NCBI GenBank assembly: GCA_903857685.1
Contig: CAIOFO010000033.1
Location: 1 to 64,000, forward strand
DNA length: 64,000 bases
Origin: an uncultured Alphaproteobacteria bacterium
Lineage (GTDB): Bacteria; Pseudomonadota; Alphaproteobacteria; Micropepsales; Micropepsaceae
Direction: 5' to 3'
A program made the position numbers and the translations under genes. A model generated the notes under the pieces. That model searched no databases. It was not told the origin of the DNA and was given only the letters and a program-made list of their open reading frames with translations. Every line of letters begins with the position of its first letter. Position 1 is the stretch's first letter. This document shows positions 24,954-33,530 of this stretch, in pieces.

Positions 24954-25114
24954 TCGGCAAGCTCCCTAGACGGGGCTTGGTGTCCCCGGCGAATACGGGG
25001 CGACATTACCCGCCCAAACCCGCAAATCATTGCGGCGAAGCGTCGCATAAAATCCAGCCTGCGGCTGGCTTTAGCCGGAAACTGGGCCTAAACACGCTGC
25101 CCAGGGAACCCCGC

Positions 25115-25846
25115 ATGAATCCGATCCTGTTGATCCCCACCCGCATGGCTTCGACCCGGCTGCCGGGCAAGCCTTTGGCCGATATCGCGGGCCGTCCCAT
25201 GATCGTGCGCGTCTGGGAACGCGCGATGGCGGCGAATCTGGGTCCCGTGCTGGTGGCGGCGGCAGAACCCGAAATCGTGGCGGCGATCACCGCCGCCGGG
25301 GGCCGGGCCGTCCTGACCGACCCCGGCTTGCCCTCCGGCTCGGACCGCATCTTTGCCGCCCTCCAGACCCTGGACCCTGACGGCCGCCATGACGTGGTGG
25401 TGAATTTGCAGGGCGACCTGCCGGCGCTGGAAGCGCCCGTCATCCGTGCGGTGGTGGGCGCGCTGCCCGGCGCCGAGATCGCCACCCTGGCCGCCGAGAT
25501 CACCGACCCCGCCGAGCGCGACAATCCATCCGTGGTCAAGGCCGTGGTGGCCTGGGATGCGGACGGCCAAAAGGGCCGCGCGCTCTATTTCACGCGGGCC
25601 ACCGCGCCGTCGGGCGATGGCCCGCTGTTTCATCATGTGGGAATTTACGCTTTCACGCGGGCGGCCCTGGCGCGCTTTGTCGCCCTGCCGCCCTCGCCCC
25701 TGGAAAAGCGCGAAAAGCTGGAGCAGCTGCGGGCGCTGGAAGCGAATATGAGCATTGCAGTGGCGCGCGTGGACAGGGTGCCGCTGTCCGTCGATACTCC
25801 GGCCGATCTCGAACGCGCCAATATTCTTCTGAAGAACGCCCCATGA
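25115..25846 (+). CDS. kdsB: 3-deoxy-manno-octulosonate cytidylyltransferase
   Basis: 243 residues. Activates Kdo as CMP-Kdo for the inner core of LPS. Signature residues: IPTRMASTRLPGKPLADIAG at the N-terminus (nucleotide binding), SGSDRIFAAL and VVNLQGDLP (metal-binding Asp), and HHVGIYAFTRAAL. The start at 25115 follows CCAGGGAACC; the frame is open to 24977 but the family begins at MNPILL. The stop overlaps pheA by four bases. Confidence 0.95.
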   Translation: MNPILLIPTRMASTRLPGKPLADIAGRPMIVRVWERAMAANLGPVLVAAAEPEIVAAITAAGGRAVLTDPGLPSGSDRIFAALQTLDPDGRHDVVVNLQGDLPALEAPVIRAVVGALPGAEIATLAAEITDPAERDNPSVVKAVVAWDADGQKGRALYFTRATAPSGDGPLFHHVGIYAFTRAALARFVALPPSPLEKREKLEQLRALEANMSIAVARVDRVPLSVDTPADLERANILLKNAP

Positions 25847-26700
25847 TCCAGGTCATCAGCCACGCCAAGCGCATTGCCTTCCAGGGCGAGCCGGGGGCCT
25901 ATGCCAACCTGGCGGCGCGCGAGGCGGTGGAACATGCCGCGGCCATTCCCAAGCCCAGCTTCGAGGACGCCATCGAAGCGGTGAAGAGCGGCGATTGCGA
26001 CCTCTGCATCATCCCGGTGGAAAATTCGCTGATGGGCCGCATCGCCGACATCCATCATCTGCTGCCGGATTCGGGGCTGTACATCGTGGGCGAGCATTTC
26101 CTGCCCATCCGGCATCAATTGCTGGGCCTGAAAAGCGCGCAGCTTTCCGGGATCAAGAGCCTCTACAGCCAGGCGCCTGCGCTGGCGCAATGCCGCAAGC
26201 TGATCGCCGAACTGAAGCCGGTGATTCACAACTGGTATGACACGGCGGGCTCGGCCAAGCATGTCGCGGAACTGGGCGACAACAGCGCCGCCGCCATCGC
26301 CTCGACCCTGGCCGGCGAGCTCTATGGCCTCAAGGTGCTGCGCGCCGATGTGGAAGACGAACATCACAACATGACGCGCTTCCTCATCATGTCGCGCCAG
26401 CGCGATGATGCCCCGCCGGGCGGCAAGGTGGTGACCACCTTCGTGTTCCAGGTGAAGAATGTTCCCGCCGCGCTTTACAAGGCGATGGGCGGCTTTGCCA
26501 CCAATGGCGTCAACATGACAAAGCTGGAATCCTACCAGCTGGGTGGCTCGTTCAACGCCACCCAATTCTATGCCGACATCCAGGGCCATCCCGACGACGC
26601 CCCGGTGAAGCGTGCGCTGGAGGAACTGGCCTTCTACACCACGCGGCTGACCATCCTGGGGGCCTATCCTGCGCACCCCTTCCGCGAAGATATGCCCTAG
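25843..26700 (+). CDS. pheA: Prephenate dehydratase
   Basis: 285 residues: a PDT domain (about 8-190) beginning RIAFQGEPGAYANLAA, with the catalytic TRF motif in HNMTRFLIMS, and a C-terminal ACT domain (about 200-280; KLESYQLGGSFNATQFYADI) for allosteric control by phenylalanine. Converts prephenate to phenylpyruvate. No chorismate mutase domain is fused, as usual in alphaproteobacteria. Coupled to kdsB by an ATGA overlap. A large inverted repeat just after the stop may end the transcript. Confidence 0.95.
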   Translation: MIQVISHAKRIAFQGEPGAYANLAAREAVEHAAAIPKPSFEDAIEAVKSGDCDLCIIPVENSLMGRIADIHHLLPDSGLYIVGEHFLPIRHQLLGLKSAQLSGIKSLYSQAPALAQCRKLIAELKPVIHNWYDTAGSAKHVAELGDNSAAAIASTLAGELYGLKVLRADVEDEHHNMTRFLIMSRQRDDAPPGGKVVTTFVFQVKNVPAALYKAMGGFATNGVNMTKLESYQLGGSFNATQFYADIQGHPDDAPVKRALEELAFYTTRLTILGAYPAHPFREDMP

Positions 26701-26707
26701 CGCGGTT

Positions 26708-26789
26708 ATTTTGGGGCATAGGTTCGTCGCGCCGTCTCTCATGGCCGTCTTGGCCACATCGCTAGGCGCTCCCGCCTACGCCCCAAAAT
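26708..26789. repeat. Large stem-loop downstream of pheA
   Basis: ATTTTGGGGCATAGG (26708-26722) pairs at 14 of 15 positions with CCTACGCCCCAAAAT (26775-26789), enclosing 52 bp. A smaller pair, TAGGCG/CGCCTA, is nested at the right. It could terminate kdsB-pheA or the leftward ffs transcript. There is no T-run. Confidence 0.5.
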
Positions 26790-26825
26790 CTCTCGCGCTA
26801 TCGGTGGCGGCTTGATTTTCTGGAA

Positions 26826-26920
26826 GGTGGAAGCCGGCGCGACCCGAAGCAAATTCGTTACGGCTGCTTCGTTCCCGACCTGACCGGGTTGGCGACAGCT
26901 TCGTCCGCACCGACTTCCGA
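26826..26920 (-). ncRNA. ffs: Signal recognition particle RNA (4.5S, small bacterial type)
   Basis: On the minus strand the conserved SRP domain IV core is plain: GGTCAGGTCGGGAACGAAGC followed by AGCCGTAACG. The ends close with a perfect 12-bp helix, GGAAGTCGGTGC (from 26918) with GCGCCGGCTTCC (to 26829), allowing G-T pairs. The inner helix GACGAAGCTG / TTTGCTTCGGGTC continues the hairpin. Length about 95 nt. The RNA binds Ffh and targets nascent membrane proteins. A -10-like TATATA (26926-26931) lies seven bases before the predicted 5' end. Divergent position next to dnaX is the Caulobacter arrangement. Confidence 0.92.
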
Positions 26921-26925
26921 GCCGG

Positions 26926-26985
26926 TATATAAGCCCTGGGGACGCTTTTTGCGAGTCGCAAAATCCGCTCCTGGCTTGCTATAAT
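26926..26985. promoter_or_regulatory. Divergent ffs/dnaX promoter region with TTTTGCGAGTCGCAAAA palindrome
   Basis: Leftward: TATATA at 26926-26931, seven bases from the ffs 5' end. Rightward: perfect TATAAT at 26980-26985, seven bases before the dnaX ATG. Between them at 26947-26963 is a perfect palindrome with eight-base arms around one G. Its centre is GAGTC, a GANTC site of the cell-cycle methyltransferase CcrM. I see no clear -35 boxes at standard spacing. Confidence 0.6.
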
Positions 26986-26991
26986 CCCGCC

Positions 26992-28698
26992 ATGGCCGAA
27001 GACCTTTCATTCGATCTGGGCGCGCCGCCCGAGCCTTACCGCGTGTTGGCGCGCAAATACCGTCCCTCCGATTTCACCGGATTGATCGGCCAGGAAGCGC
27101 TGGTCCGCACCCTGTCCAACGCCTTCGCCTCGGGGCGCATCGCCCATGCCTTCATGCTCACCGGGGTGCGCGGCGTGGGCAAGACCACCACGGCGCGCAT
27201 CATCGCCCGCGCCCTCAACTGCATCGGGCCGGACGGCAAGCGCAAGGACCCCACCATCCATCCCTGCGGCGTCTGCGATCCCTGCGTCACCATCGCGGAA
27301 TCCCGCAACATGGATGTGCAGGAGATGGACGCCGCCAGCCGCACCGGCATTGACGATGTCCGCGAGATCATTGAGGGCGTGCGCTATGCCCCCGCCTCGG
27401 CTCGCTACAAGGTCTATATCATTGACGAAGTGCACATGCTCTCCAAGCAGGCCTTCAACGGACTGCTCAAGACGCTGGAAGAACCGCCGCCGCATGTGAA
27501 ATTCATTTTCGCCACCACCGAAATCCGCAAGGTGCCGGTGACGGTGCTGTCGCGCTGCCAGCGATTCGACCTGCGCCGCATAGACAGCGCCGAACTGGCC
27601 GCCTATCTCGCCGCCATTGCGGAAAAAGAGAATGTGAAGATCGAGGCTGGCGCCCTGGCCCTGATCGCCCGCGCCGCCGAAGGCTCGGCCCGCGATGCCC
27701 TGTCGCTCCTGGATCAGGCCATGGCGCATGGTGAAGGCGGCGATGTGATCGCCGCAGTGACCATCCGCGACATGCTGGGCCTGGCCGATCGCGGCCGGGT
27801 GCTGGATCTGTTTGAAAAAGTCATGGGCGGAAAGATTGCCGAGGCGCTCACCGACCTGCAGGGGCTTTACGATTCCGGCGCCGATCCCCTGGCGGTGATG
27901 CAGGACCTGCTGGAGATCGCCCATTTCCTCACCCGGGTGAAAGTCGCGCCCGCCGCGCAAGGCTTCTTTGACGGCGGCTCGGGCGAGGCCAAACGCGCCG
28001 GCGAGCTGGCGGGACGGCTCACCGTAGCTTCGCTCACCCGCGCCTGGCAGATGTTGCTCAAGGGCCTGTTCGAGGTGCGCGACGCCACCCGCCCCATCCT
28101 GGCCTGCGAAATGGCGCTGATCCGGCTGGCCTATGCCGCCGAATTGCCGCCCACCGACAAGCTGGTGCGCGACGTATTGGACAATGTTGCTCCCCGCCCG
28201 CCCGCATCCGGCACGCCGCAATCGCGGGGTGGTTCATCGTCATCGCCCTCAGCCTCCGCCGCACCCAGGCTGAATCCGGCGCCGCAACCAGACGGCGCCC
28301 CGGTGCTCAAAGGCCTGGAAGACATCGCCCTCCTGGCCTCGGCCAATCACGCCCCGGTGCTGAAGGTGCATATCGAAAACGATATCCACCTGGTCAAGCT
28401 GGAGCCGGGCCGGCTGGAATTCCGCCCCGGCCCCCGCGCGCCGCGCACCCTGGCGGGCGATCTGCAGCAGAAACTGCGCGACTGGACGGGCGCGCGCTGG
28501 AGCGTCTCGGTCACCAATGAAGGCGGCGCCCCGACCCTTGCCGAGCAGAAGAAAAACGCCAAGGCCGCGCGCATTGAAAGCGTGATGCAGGCGCCGCTGG
28601 TGCGGGCGGTGCTGGACCGCTTTCCCGGCGCGGAAATCATCGCGGTGCGCGATCGCGACGACGCCGCCCCGGATTCCCCCCCGGATTCACAGGACTAG
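26992..28698 (+). CDS. dnaX: DNA polymerase III subunit gamma/tau
   Basis: 568 residues. Clamp-loader ATPase: Walker A LTGVRGVGKTTTARI near residue 60, the four-cysteine zinc module (LNC...HPCGVCDPC), Walker B VYIIDEVHMLS, sensor 1 FATTEIRKVP and the SRC motif LSRCQRFDL. After about residue 400 there is a Pro/Ser-rich linker and the alpha-binding tau domain. TATAAT sits so close to the ATG that the transcript probably starts at the A of ATG. No ribosome binding site is visible, matching the leaderless dnaX mRNA known in Caulobacter. I see no A-AAA-AAG slippery site, so only full-length tau is expected. Confidence 0.96.
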   Translation: MAEDLSFDLGAPPEPYRVLARKYRPSDFTGLIGQEALVRTLSNAFASGRIAHAFMLTGVRGVGKTTTARIIARALNCIGPDGKRKDPTIHPCGVCDPCVTIAESRNMDVQEMDAASRTGIDDVREIIEGVRYAPASARYKVYIIDEVHMLSKQAFNGLLKTLEEPPPHVKFIFATTEIRKVPVTVLSRCQRFDLRRIDSAELAAYLAAIAEKENVKIEAGALALIARAAEGSARDALSLLDQAMAHGEGGDVIAAVTIRDMLGLADRGRVLDLFEKVMGGKIAEALTDLQGLYDSGADPLAVMQDLLEIAHFLTRVKVAPAAQGFFDGGSGEAKRAGELAGRLTVASLTRAWQMLLKGLFEVRDATRPILACEMALIRLAYAAELPPTDKLVRDVLDNVAPRPPASGTPQSRGGSSSSPSASAAPRLNPAPQPDGAPVLKGLEDIALLASANHAPVLKVHIENDIHLVKLEPGRLEFRPGPRAPRTLAGDLQQKLRDWTGARWSVSVTNEGGAPTLAEQKKNAKAARIESVMQAPLVRAVLDRFPGAEIIAVRDRDDAAPDSPPDSQD

Positions 28699-29286
28699 AT
28701 GGCATCCGGCAGCGAAATAGAGCGCCTGATCCAGCTCCTCGCCAAGCTGCCCGGCCTGGGGCCCCGCTCGGCGCGGCGCGCGGCATTGGTGCTTTTGAAA
28801 AAGCGCGACCTGCTGCTGGAGCCCCTGGCCGCCGCCATGCAGGATGCCGCCGCCGCCACCCGCGACTGCGAAATCTGCGGCAATCTCGACACCATCAGCC
28901 CTTGCGCCATCTGCCGCGATCCGCGCCGCGATCCGCATCTGCTCTGCGTGGTGGAAGATGTCGCCGATCTCTGGGCGCTGGAGCGGGCGGGGGTGTTCCG
29001 CGGCCGCTATCATGTGCTGGGCGGGGCGCTGTCGGCGCTGGACGGCATCACGCCCGAACGCCTCAGCGTCGCGCCCTTGCTGGAACGGGTCAAACATGGC
29101 GTGGACGAAGTCATCCTGGCGATGAACGCCACGGTCGAGGGCCAGACCACGGCACATTACCTGATGGACATGCTGGGCGGCATGAAGGTCACCCGCCTGG
29201 CGCATGGCGTGCCGGTGGGCGGCGAGCTCGATTATCTCGACGAAGGCACATTGTCTGCCGCCTTCAAGGCCCGTCGCGCGCTTTAG
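28699..29286 (+). CDS. recR: Recombination mediator RecR
   Basis: 195 residues: helix-hairpin-helix ([17 protein letters not shown]), C4 zinc finger ([18 protein letters not shown], about residues 56-73), TOPRIM domain ([15 protein letters not shown]) and C-terminal Walker B-like part ([20 protein letters not shown]). Loads RecA with RecFO at gaps. The ATG follows the dnaX stop with no spacer. The usual ybaB gene between dnaX and recR is absent from this junction. Confidence 0.96.
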   Translation: MASGSEIERLIQLLAKLPGLGPRSARRAALVLLKKRDLLLEPLAAAMQDAAAATRDCEICGNLDTISPCAICRDPRRDPHLLCVVEDVADLWALERAGVFRGRYHVLGGALSALDGITPERLSVAPLLERVKHGVDEVILAMNATVEGQTTAHYLMDMLGGMKVTRLAHGVPVGGELDYLDEGTLSAAFKARRAL

Positions 29287-29383
29287 GCGCGGGTCTTTTG
29301 CGCCCTGAGTTAGTCGCGCGTGCTCACGTACGTCCGTACGCTCCGCACGACGCTCCTGCTCAGGTCACAAAATTCCTCGCGCC

Positions 29384-30439
29384 TCAAGAAAGAGTTTTCG
29401 GTTCAGCCGGCGCCAGTTCCACCCGCTCGATCTTCTCGCCCCGGCTGATGATTTTATCGGTGGATATGGTGATGTCCTTGAGATCGGCTTCGGCCTGGCC
29501 GAAATGCGATTGCAGCTTGGCCACCCGCTCGCCCAACCGCTTCACATCCATCACCAGCACGCCAACCTCGTTGCGGATCAGGTCGGCCTGTTCGCGCATT
29601 CTTGCATCCTTCATCACCGTCTGGATGGTGTTGATCGCCAGCATCAAAATGTTGGGCGACACCACCATCACCTGGGCGCGATGGGCCTTCTGGATCAGCT
29701 CGTCGAACTCGGCATGCAGGTCGGCATAGATGGATTCCGACGGCACGAACATGATGGCCGGGCTCTGCACCTCGCCGGGGATCAGGTATTTCTCGGCAAT
29801 GTCGCTGACATGCTTGGAGACATCGCTCTTCACCCGCGCCGTCGCAACCTTCTTTTCTTCGTCATTGGCGGACTTGCGCAGCAGGGTGAAGCATTCCAGG
29901 GGAAATTTGGCGTCAATCACCAGCAGCGCGCCATTGCCCGGGATGCGGATGACGCAGTCGGGCCGGTTGCGGTTGGAAAGCGTAAACTGGAAATCGTAAA
30001 GCGAGGGCGGCAATCCGTCCCGCACGATGCTTTCCATCTGCACCTGGGCGAAGGCGCCGCGCGCCTGCTTGTTCGACAGGACATGCTGCAGCGACACCAC
30101 CTGGCCCGACAGGTCCGAGATATTCTTCTGCGCCTCGTCAATCACCGTCAGCCGCGCCTGGATGCCGCCCAGCGTCTCGCCGGTCTTGCTGGCGCTCTCT
30201 TTCAGATTTTCGCCCAGCCGCTTGTCCAGCGCCTCGATCCGCTCGGCCAGGGAACGCGATAGCTGCGCCTGCGCTTCCAGGGTGGCCTGGAACTGTCCGG
30301 CGATGGCGCCCTGGCCGGAAATCACCGTGTCCAGCCGGGGATCGGAGCGGGCCTCGGCCACGGGTTTGGGACGGGCAAAGGCGAAAATCGCCGCCGCCGC
30401 CACCACCGCAACCGCCAGAATTATAAGCCCGATTTCCAT
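29384..30439 (-). CDS. rmuC: DNA recombination protein RmuC
   Basis: 351 residues: N-terminal membrane helix (IGLIILAVAVVAAAAIFAF), a long coiled coil (about 45-125) and the RmuC domain of restriction-endonuclease fold (DCVIRIPGNGALLVIDAKFP, with core Asp and DAK motif; AIMFVPSESIYADLHAEF). The family limits inversion and other rearrangements at repeats. Divergent from def with 41 bp between. The 97-bp gap downstream towards recR is GC-rich with the small palindrome ACGTACGTCCGTACG and nothing else I recognise. Confidence 0.92.
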   Translation of the reverse strand: MEIGLIILAVAVVAAAAIFAFARPKPVAEARSDPRLDTVISGQGAIAGQFQATLEAQAQLSRSLAERIEALDKRLGENLKESASKTGETLGGIQARLTVIDEAQKNISDLSGQVVSLQHVLSNKQARGAFAQVQMESIVRDGLPPSLYDFQFTLSNRNRPDCVIRIPGNGALLVIDAKFPLECFTLLRKSANDEEKKVATARVKSDVSKHVSDIAEKYLIPGEVQSPAIMFVPSESIYADLHAEFDELIQKAHRAQVMVVSPNILMLAINTIQTVMKDARMREQADLIRNEVGVLVMDVKRLGERVAKLQSHFGQAEADLKDITISTDKIISRGEKIERVELAPAEPKTLS

Positions 30440-30480
30440 GCTTCTTGACCCTTTTGGCAGCCTCGCCTATCTGAAAAGGC

Positions 30481-30996
30481 ATGGCCATCCGCCCCATCCT
30501 TACCGCGCCCGACCCGCGCCTGAAAGCGGTCTCCACCGCTGTCAAAAAAGTGGATGGGGAAATCCGCAAGCTGGCCCAGGACATGGCCGATTCCATGTAT
30601 GCCGCCGACGGCATCGGCCTGGCCGCGGTGCAGATCGGGGTACCAAGCCGCGTCATCGTGATGGACCTGGACCAGAAGGATGGCAAGAAGGACTGGCGGG
30701 TTTTCATCAATCCCAAAATTCTCTGGGCTTCGGACGAACTGGCCACATACGAGGAAGGCTGCCTTTCGGTGCCCGAGATTTACGACGATGTCGAACGCCC
30801 GGCCCGCATCCGCGCCGAATATCTGGATCTCGACGGCAAAAGGGTGGAGATCGAGGCCGATGGCATGCTCGCCACCTGCCTGCAGCATGAGATGGACCAT
30901 CTCGAAGGCGTGCTGTTCATCGATCATCTCTCCAAGCTCAAGCGCGCCATGCTGCTCAAGAAGCTGACCAAGGCGAAGAAAGCCATCGCAGGATGA
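30481..30996 (+). CDS. def: Peptide deformylase
   Basis: 171 residues with all three metal-site motifs: GIGLAAVQIG (motif I), EGCLSVPEIYDD (motif II, metal Cys) and QHEMDHLEGVLFID (motif III, two metal His and catalytic Glu). Removes the N-formyl group from nascent proteins at the ribosome. Followed by fmt, the enzyme that adds that formyl group, after a 73-bp gap with a hairpin repeat. Confidence 0.97.
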   Translation: MAIRPILTAPDPRLKAVSTAVKKVDGEIRKLAQDMADSMYAADGIGLAAVQIGVPSRVIVMDLDQKDGKKDWRVFINPKILWASDELATYEEGCLSVPEIYDDVERPARIRAEYLDLDGKRVEIEADGMLATCLQHEMDHLEGVLFIDHLSKLKRAMLLKKLTKAKKAIAG

Positions 30997-31023
30997 CTTT
31001 AAGACTCATGCTTCGCCGCCCCC

Positions 31024-31046
31024 GGCCATACGCTGTCGCTATGGCC
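31024..31046. repeat. Hairpin repeat, loop TACGCTGTCGCTA, copy 4
   Basis: Arms GGCCATA and TATGGCC enclose CGCTGTCGC. It lies in the short def-fmt gap, 24 bases before the fmt start. Confidence 0.6.
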
Positions 31047-31069
31047 TCGGTGAGTGAGAGGCTGTTGTA

Positions 31070-31987
31070 ATGACCTTGCGGCTCGCATTCCTCGGTACGC
31101 CGGACTTCGCGGTTCCGGCGTTGGCCGAGCTGATTGCCCAGGGCCATGACATCGCCGCCGTTTACTCCCAGCCGCCGCGTCCCGGTGGCCGCGGCATGGA
31201 AACCACGCCCGGCCCGGTGCACAAATTCGCCCAGACGGCGGGGCTCGAAGTCCGCACGCCGCTCTCCCTGAAAAATCCGGACGAACAGGCCGCCTTCGCC
31301 GCTCTCAATCTGGATGCCGCGGTGGTTGTCGCTTACGGACTTCTCTTGCCAAAAGCCATTCTCGAGGCGCCCAAGCTGGGCTGCTTCAACCTGCACGGCT
31401 CGCTGTTGCCGCGCTGGCGCGGCGCCGCACCGATCCAGCGGGCCGTGATGGCGGGCGATCTCGAGACCGGAGTGATGGTGATGCACATGGACGAGGGCCT
31501 GGACACCGGCCCGGTCCTGATGGCCGAACGTGTCACAATCGGGCGCAAGACCGCGGGCGAATTGGCCGATCTGCTTTCGCGCCTGGGCGCCGACCTGATG
31601 GTGCGGGCGCTGGGCGCCCTGGAACGCGGCCAGGCCGTCGAACAGCTGCAATCCAGCGAGGGCGTCACCTACGCCAGGAAAATCGCCAAGGACGAAGCGC
31701 GCATCGACTGGAACAAGAGCGCGGCGGAACTTGACTGCCTGGTCCGCGGCCTGTCGCCATCGCCCGGCGCTTTTTCCGAAGTGAATGGCGAGCGGTTGAA
31801 AATTCTCAATGCCGAACCTGTGCTGGGCCAAGGCAATCCCGGCGAAGTTATTGACGGCGATCTCACCATCGCCTGCGGCAGCGGTGCCCTGCGTCCGCTG
31901 AAGGTTCAGCGCGCCGGCGGCAAGGCAATGGCGGCGGCCGATCTGCTCAAGGGCTTTGCGCTGCCGCCCGGCACGCGCTTCACATGA
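31070..31987 (+). CDS. fmt: Methionyl-tRNA formyltransferase
   Basis: 305 residues. N-terminal formyltransferase Rossmann domain opening [18 protein letters not shown], with the catalytic signature [18 protein letters not shown] and GLDTGPVLM, then the C-terminal OB-like tRNA-binding domain from about residue 210 ([20 protein letters not shown]). Transfers formyl from 10-formyl-THF to Met-tRNAi. The last four bases overlap truA. Confidence 0.97.
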   Translation: MTLRLAFLGTPDFAVPALAELIAQGHDIAAVYSQPPRPGGRGMETTPGPVHKFAQTAGLEVRTPLSLKNPDEQAAFAALNLDAAVVVAYGLLLPKAILEAPKLGCFNLHGSLLPRWRGAAPIQRAVMAGDLETGVMVMHMDEGLDTGPVLMAERVTIGRKTAGELADLLSRLGADLMVRALGALERGQAVEQLQSSEGVTYARKIAKDEARIDWNKSAAELDCLVRGLSPSPGAFSEVNGERLKILNAEPVLGQGNPGEVIDGDLTIACGSGALRPLKVQRAGGKAMAAADLLKGFALPPGTRFT

Positions 31988-32721
31988 CCCGCTATCGCCT
32001 GTTGGTGGAATATGATGGCGGTCCGTTCGTCGGCTGGCAGCGCCAGGACAATGGCGCATCGGTGCAGGGCGCGCTGGAAGATGCCATCGAAAAATTGTCC
32101 GGCGCCCGCGTCACCGTCACCGGCGCCGGCCGCACCGATGCCGGGGTTCATGCCTATGGCCAGGTGGCGCATTTCGACCTGGAAAAGCATTTCGAGCCGG
32201 GCAAGGTGCGTGACGCGCTCAATCATTATCTGCGGCCCGCGCCGGTGGTCGTGCTGGATGCGGCGGTGGCGGACGGCGAATTTCACGCCCGTTTTTCCGC
32301 CACGGCCCGGCATTACCTCTATCGCATTCTCAACCGCCGCAGCCCGCCCGCGCTGGACGATGGCCGGGTCTGGCATGTCAGTACCAGGCTGGATGCCGAG
32401 GCCATGCATCACGCGGCGCAGGCCCTGGTGGGGCAGCATGACTTTACCACCTTTCGCGCCGCCGAATGCCAGGCGCAGTCACCGGTCAAGACACTCGACA
32501 GGCTGGACGTCAGCCAGCGCGGCGAGGAAATCCATATCGAGGCTTCGGCGCGCTCCTTCCTGCATCACCAGATCCGCTCTTTTGCCGGAACGCTAAAACT
32601 GGTGGGCGAAGGCAAATGGGCGCCGCGCGAAGTGGCCACGGCCCTGGCGGCCAAGGACCGTGCCGCCTGCGGTCCAGTGGCGCCGCCGGATGGACTCTAT
32701 CTGGTTCGCGTGGATTATTAG
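31984..32721 (+). CDS. truA: tRNA pseudouridine(38-40) synthase TruA
   Basis: 245 residues. Starts [18 protein letters not shown]; the catalytic Asp is in [18 protein letters not shown] near residue 52. Other TruA motifs are YLYRILNR and [13 protein letters not shown]. Modifies U38-U40 in the anticodon stem. Coupled to fmt by ATGA overlap and convergent with murI, whose stop codon overlaps its own. Confidence 0.97.
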   Translation: MTRYRLLVEYDGGPFVGWQRQDNGASVQGALEDAIEKLSGARVTVTGAGRTDAGVHAYGQVAHFDLEKHFEPGKVRDALNHYLRPAPVVVLDAAVADGEFHARFSATARHYLYRILNRRSPPALDDGRVWHVSTRLDAEAMHHAAQALVGQHDFTTFRAAECQAQSPVKTLDRLDVSQRGEEIHIEASARSFLHHQIRSFAGTLKLVGEGKWAPREVATALAAKDRAACGPVAPPDGLYLVRVDY

Positions 32722-33530
32722 AGGTCCACCACTTCCACGCTGCCCGGATCGATCGGGCTGCCGAGAAAAATCTCTCCCACATTGGCGAAGCGGTCAGGCG
32801 CATCGGTGGCCAGAAACAGCGCCGAGCCGCCGGGCGCATCATTAAGCAGACCCTGTTCCGCCAGCATCCGCGCCACGCTCAGCGCCGTGGTCTGGGCGCT
32901 GTCCACCAGCGTCACATCAGGGCCCGCCACCGATGCGATCATCTCCTTCAGGGCCGGAAAATGCGTGCAGCCCAGCACCAAGGCGCGCGGCCGCGGCAGG
33001 GTGGCCAGCAGCGGTTTCAAGTAACGCTCCACCGCCAGCCGCGCGATCTCGCCCCTGACCAATCCTTCTTCCGCCAGCGGCACAAGCAAAGGCGCGGCCT
33101 GCTGCACCACCGGCATGCGCGGGGACAGCGCCTGGATGGCGCGCACATAGGCGCCGCCCTTGACCGTGCCTTCGGTGGCGATCACCGCGATGGGGCCTTC
33201 CTTGGCCGCCGCCACCGCCGCGGCTGCGCCGGGCGCGATCACGCCGATCACCGGCAGCGGTTCCAGCGCGGTTTGCAGGATCGGCAGCGCCACGGAGGCG
33301 GCCGTGTTGCAGGCAACCACCAGCATCTTGATGTCGCGTGCGATCAGGGCGCGGGCCGCCTGTACGGCGTAGCGCGTCACGGTATCGCCGCTCTTGGTGC
33401 CGTAGGGCAGGCGCGCGGTATCGCCCAGATAGATGAAATTCTCGTTGGGCAGGCGGTCCCGCAGTGCGCGCATGACAGTCAACCCGCCCATCCCGGAATC
33501 GAAAATCCCGATCGGACGCGGGTCACTCAT
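32718..33530 (-). CDS. murI: Glutamate racemase
   Basis: 270 residues. [18 protein letters not shown] carries the first catalytic region, with the paired catalytic cysteines in VVACNTAAS and LVLGCTHFP. Converts L- to D-glutamate for peptidoglycan. The ATG at 33530 overlaps the dapE stop (ATGA), so the long upstream extension of the open frame is not coding. Last gene of the nucleotidase-dapD-dapE-murI operon. Confidence 0.96.
   Translation of the reverse strand: MSDPRPIGIFDSGMGGLTVMRALRDRLPNENFIYLGDTARLPYGTKSGDTVTRYAVQAARALIARDIKMLVVACNTAASVALPILQTALEPLPVIGVIAPGAAAAVAAAKEGPIAVIATEGTVKGGAYVRAIQALSPRMPVVQQAAPLLVPLAEEGLVRGEIARLAVERYLKPLLATLPRPRALVLGCTHFPALKEMIASVAGPDVTLVDSAQTTALSVARMLAEQGLLNDAPGGSALFLATDAPDRFANVGEIFLGSPIDPGSVEVVDL

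Noticed and set aside
28540-28570. Possible programmed frameshift in dnaX (AAGAAAAAC)
   Set aside because: Not a proper X-XXY-YYZ heptamer and too close to the C-terminus to make a gamma-like product.
29287-29383. Small palindrome ACGTACGTCCGTACG as a possible CRISPR or REP unit
   Set aside because: Single occurrence with no spacer pattern; not similar enough to the hairpin family described elsewhere.
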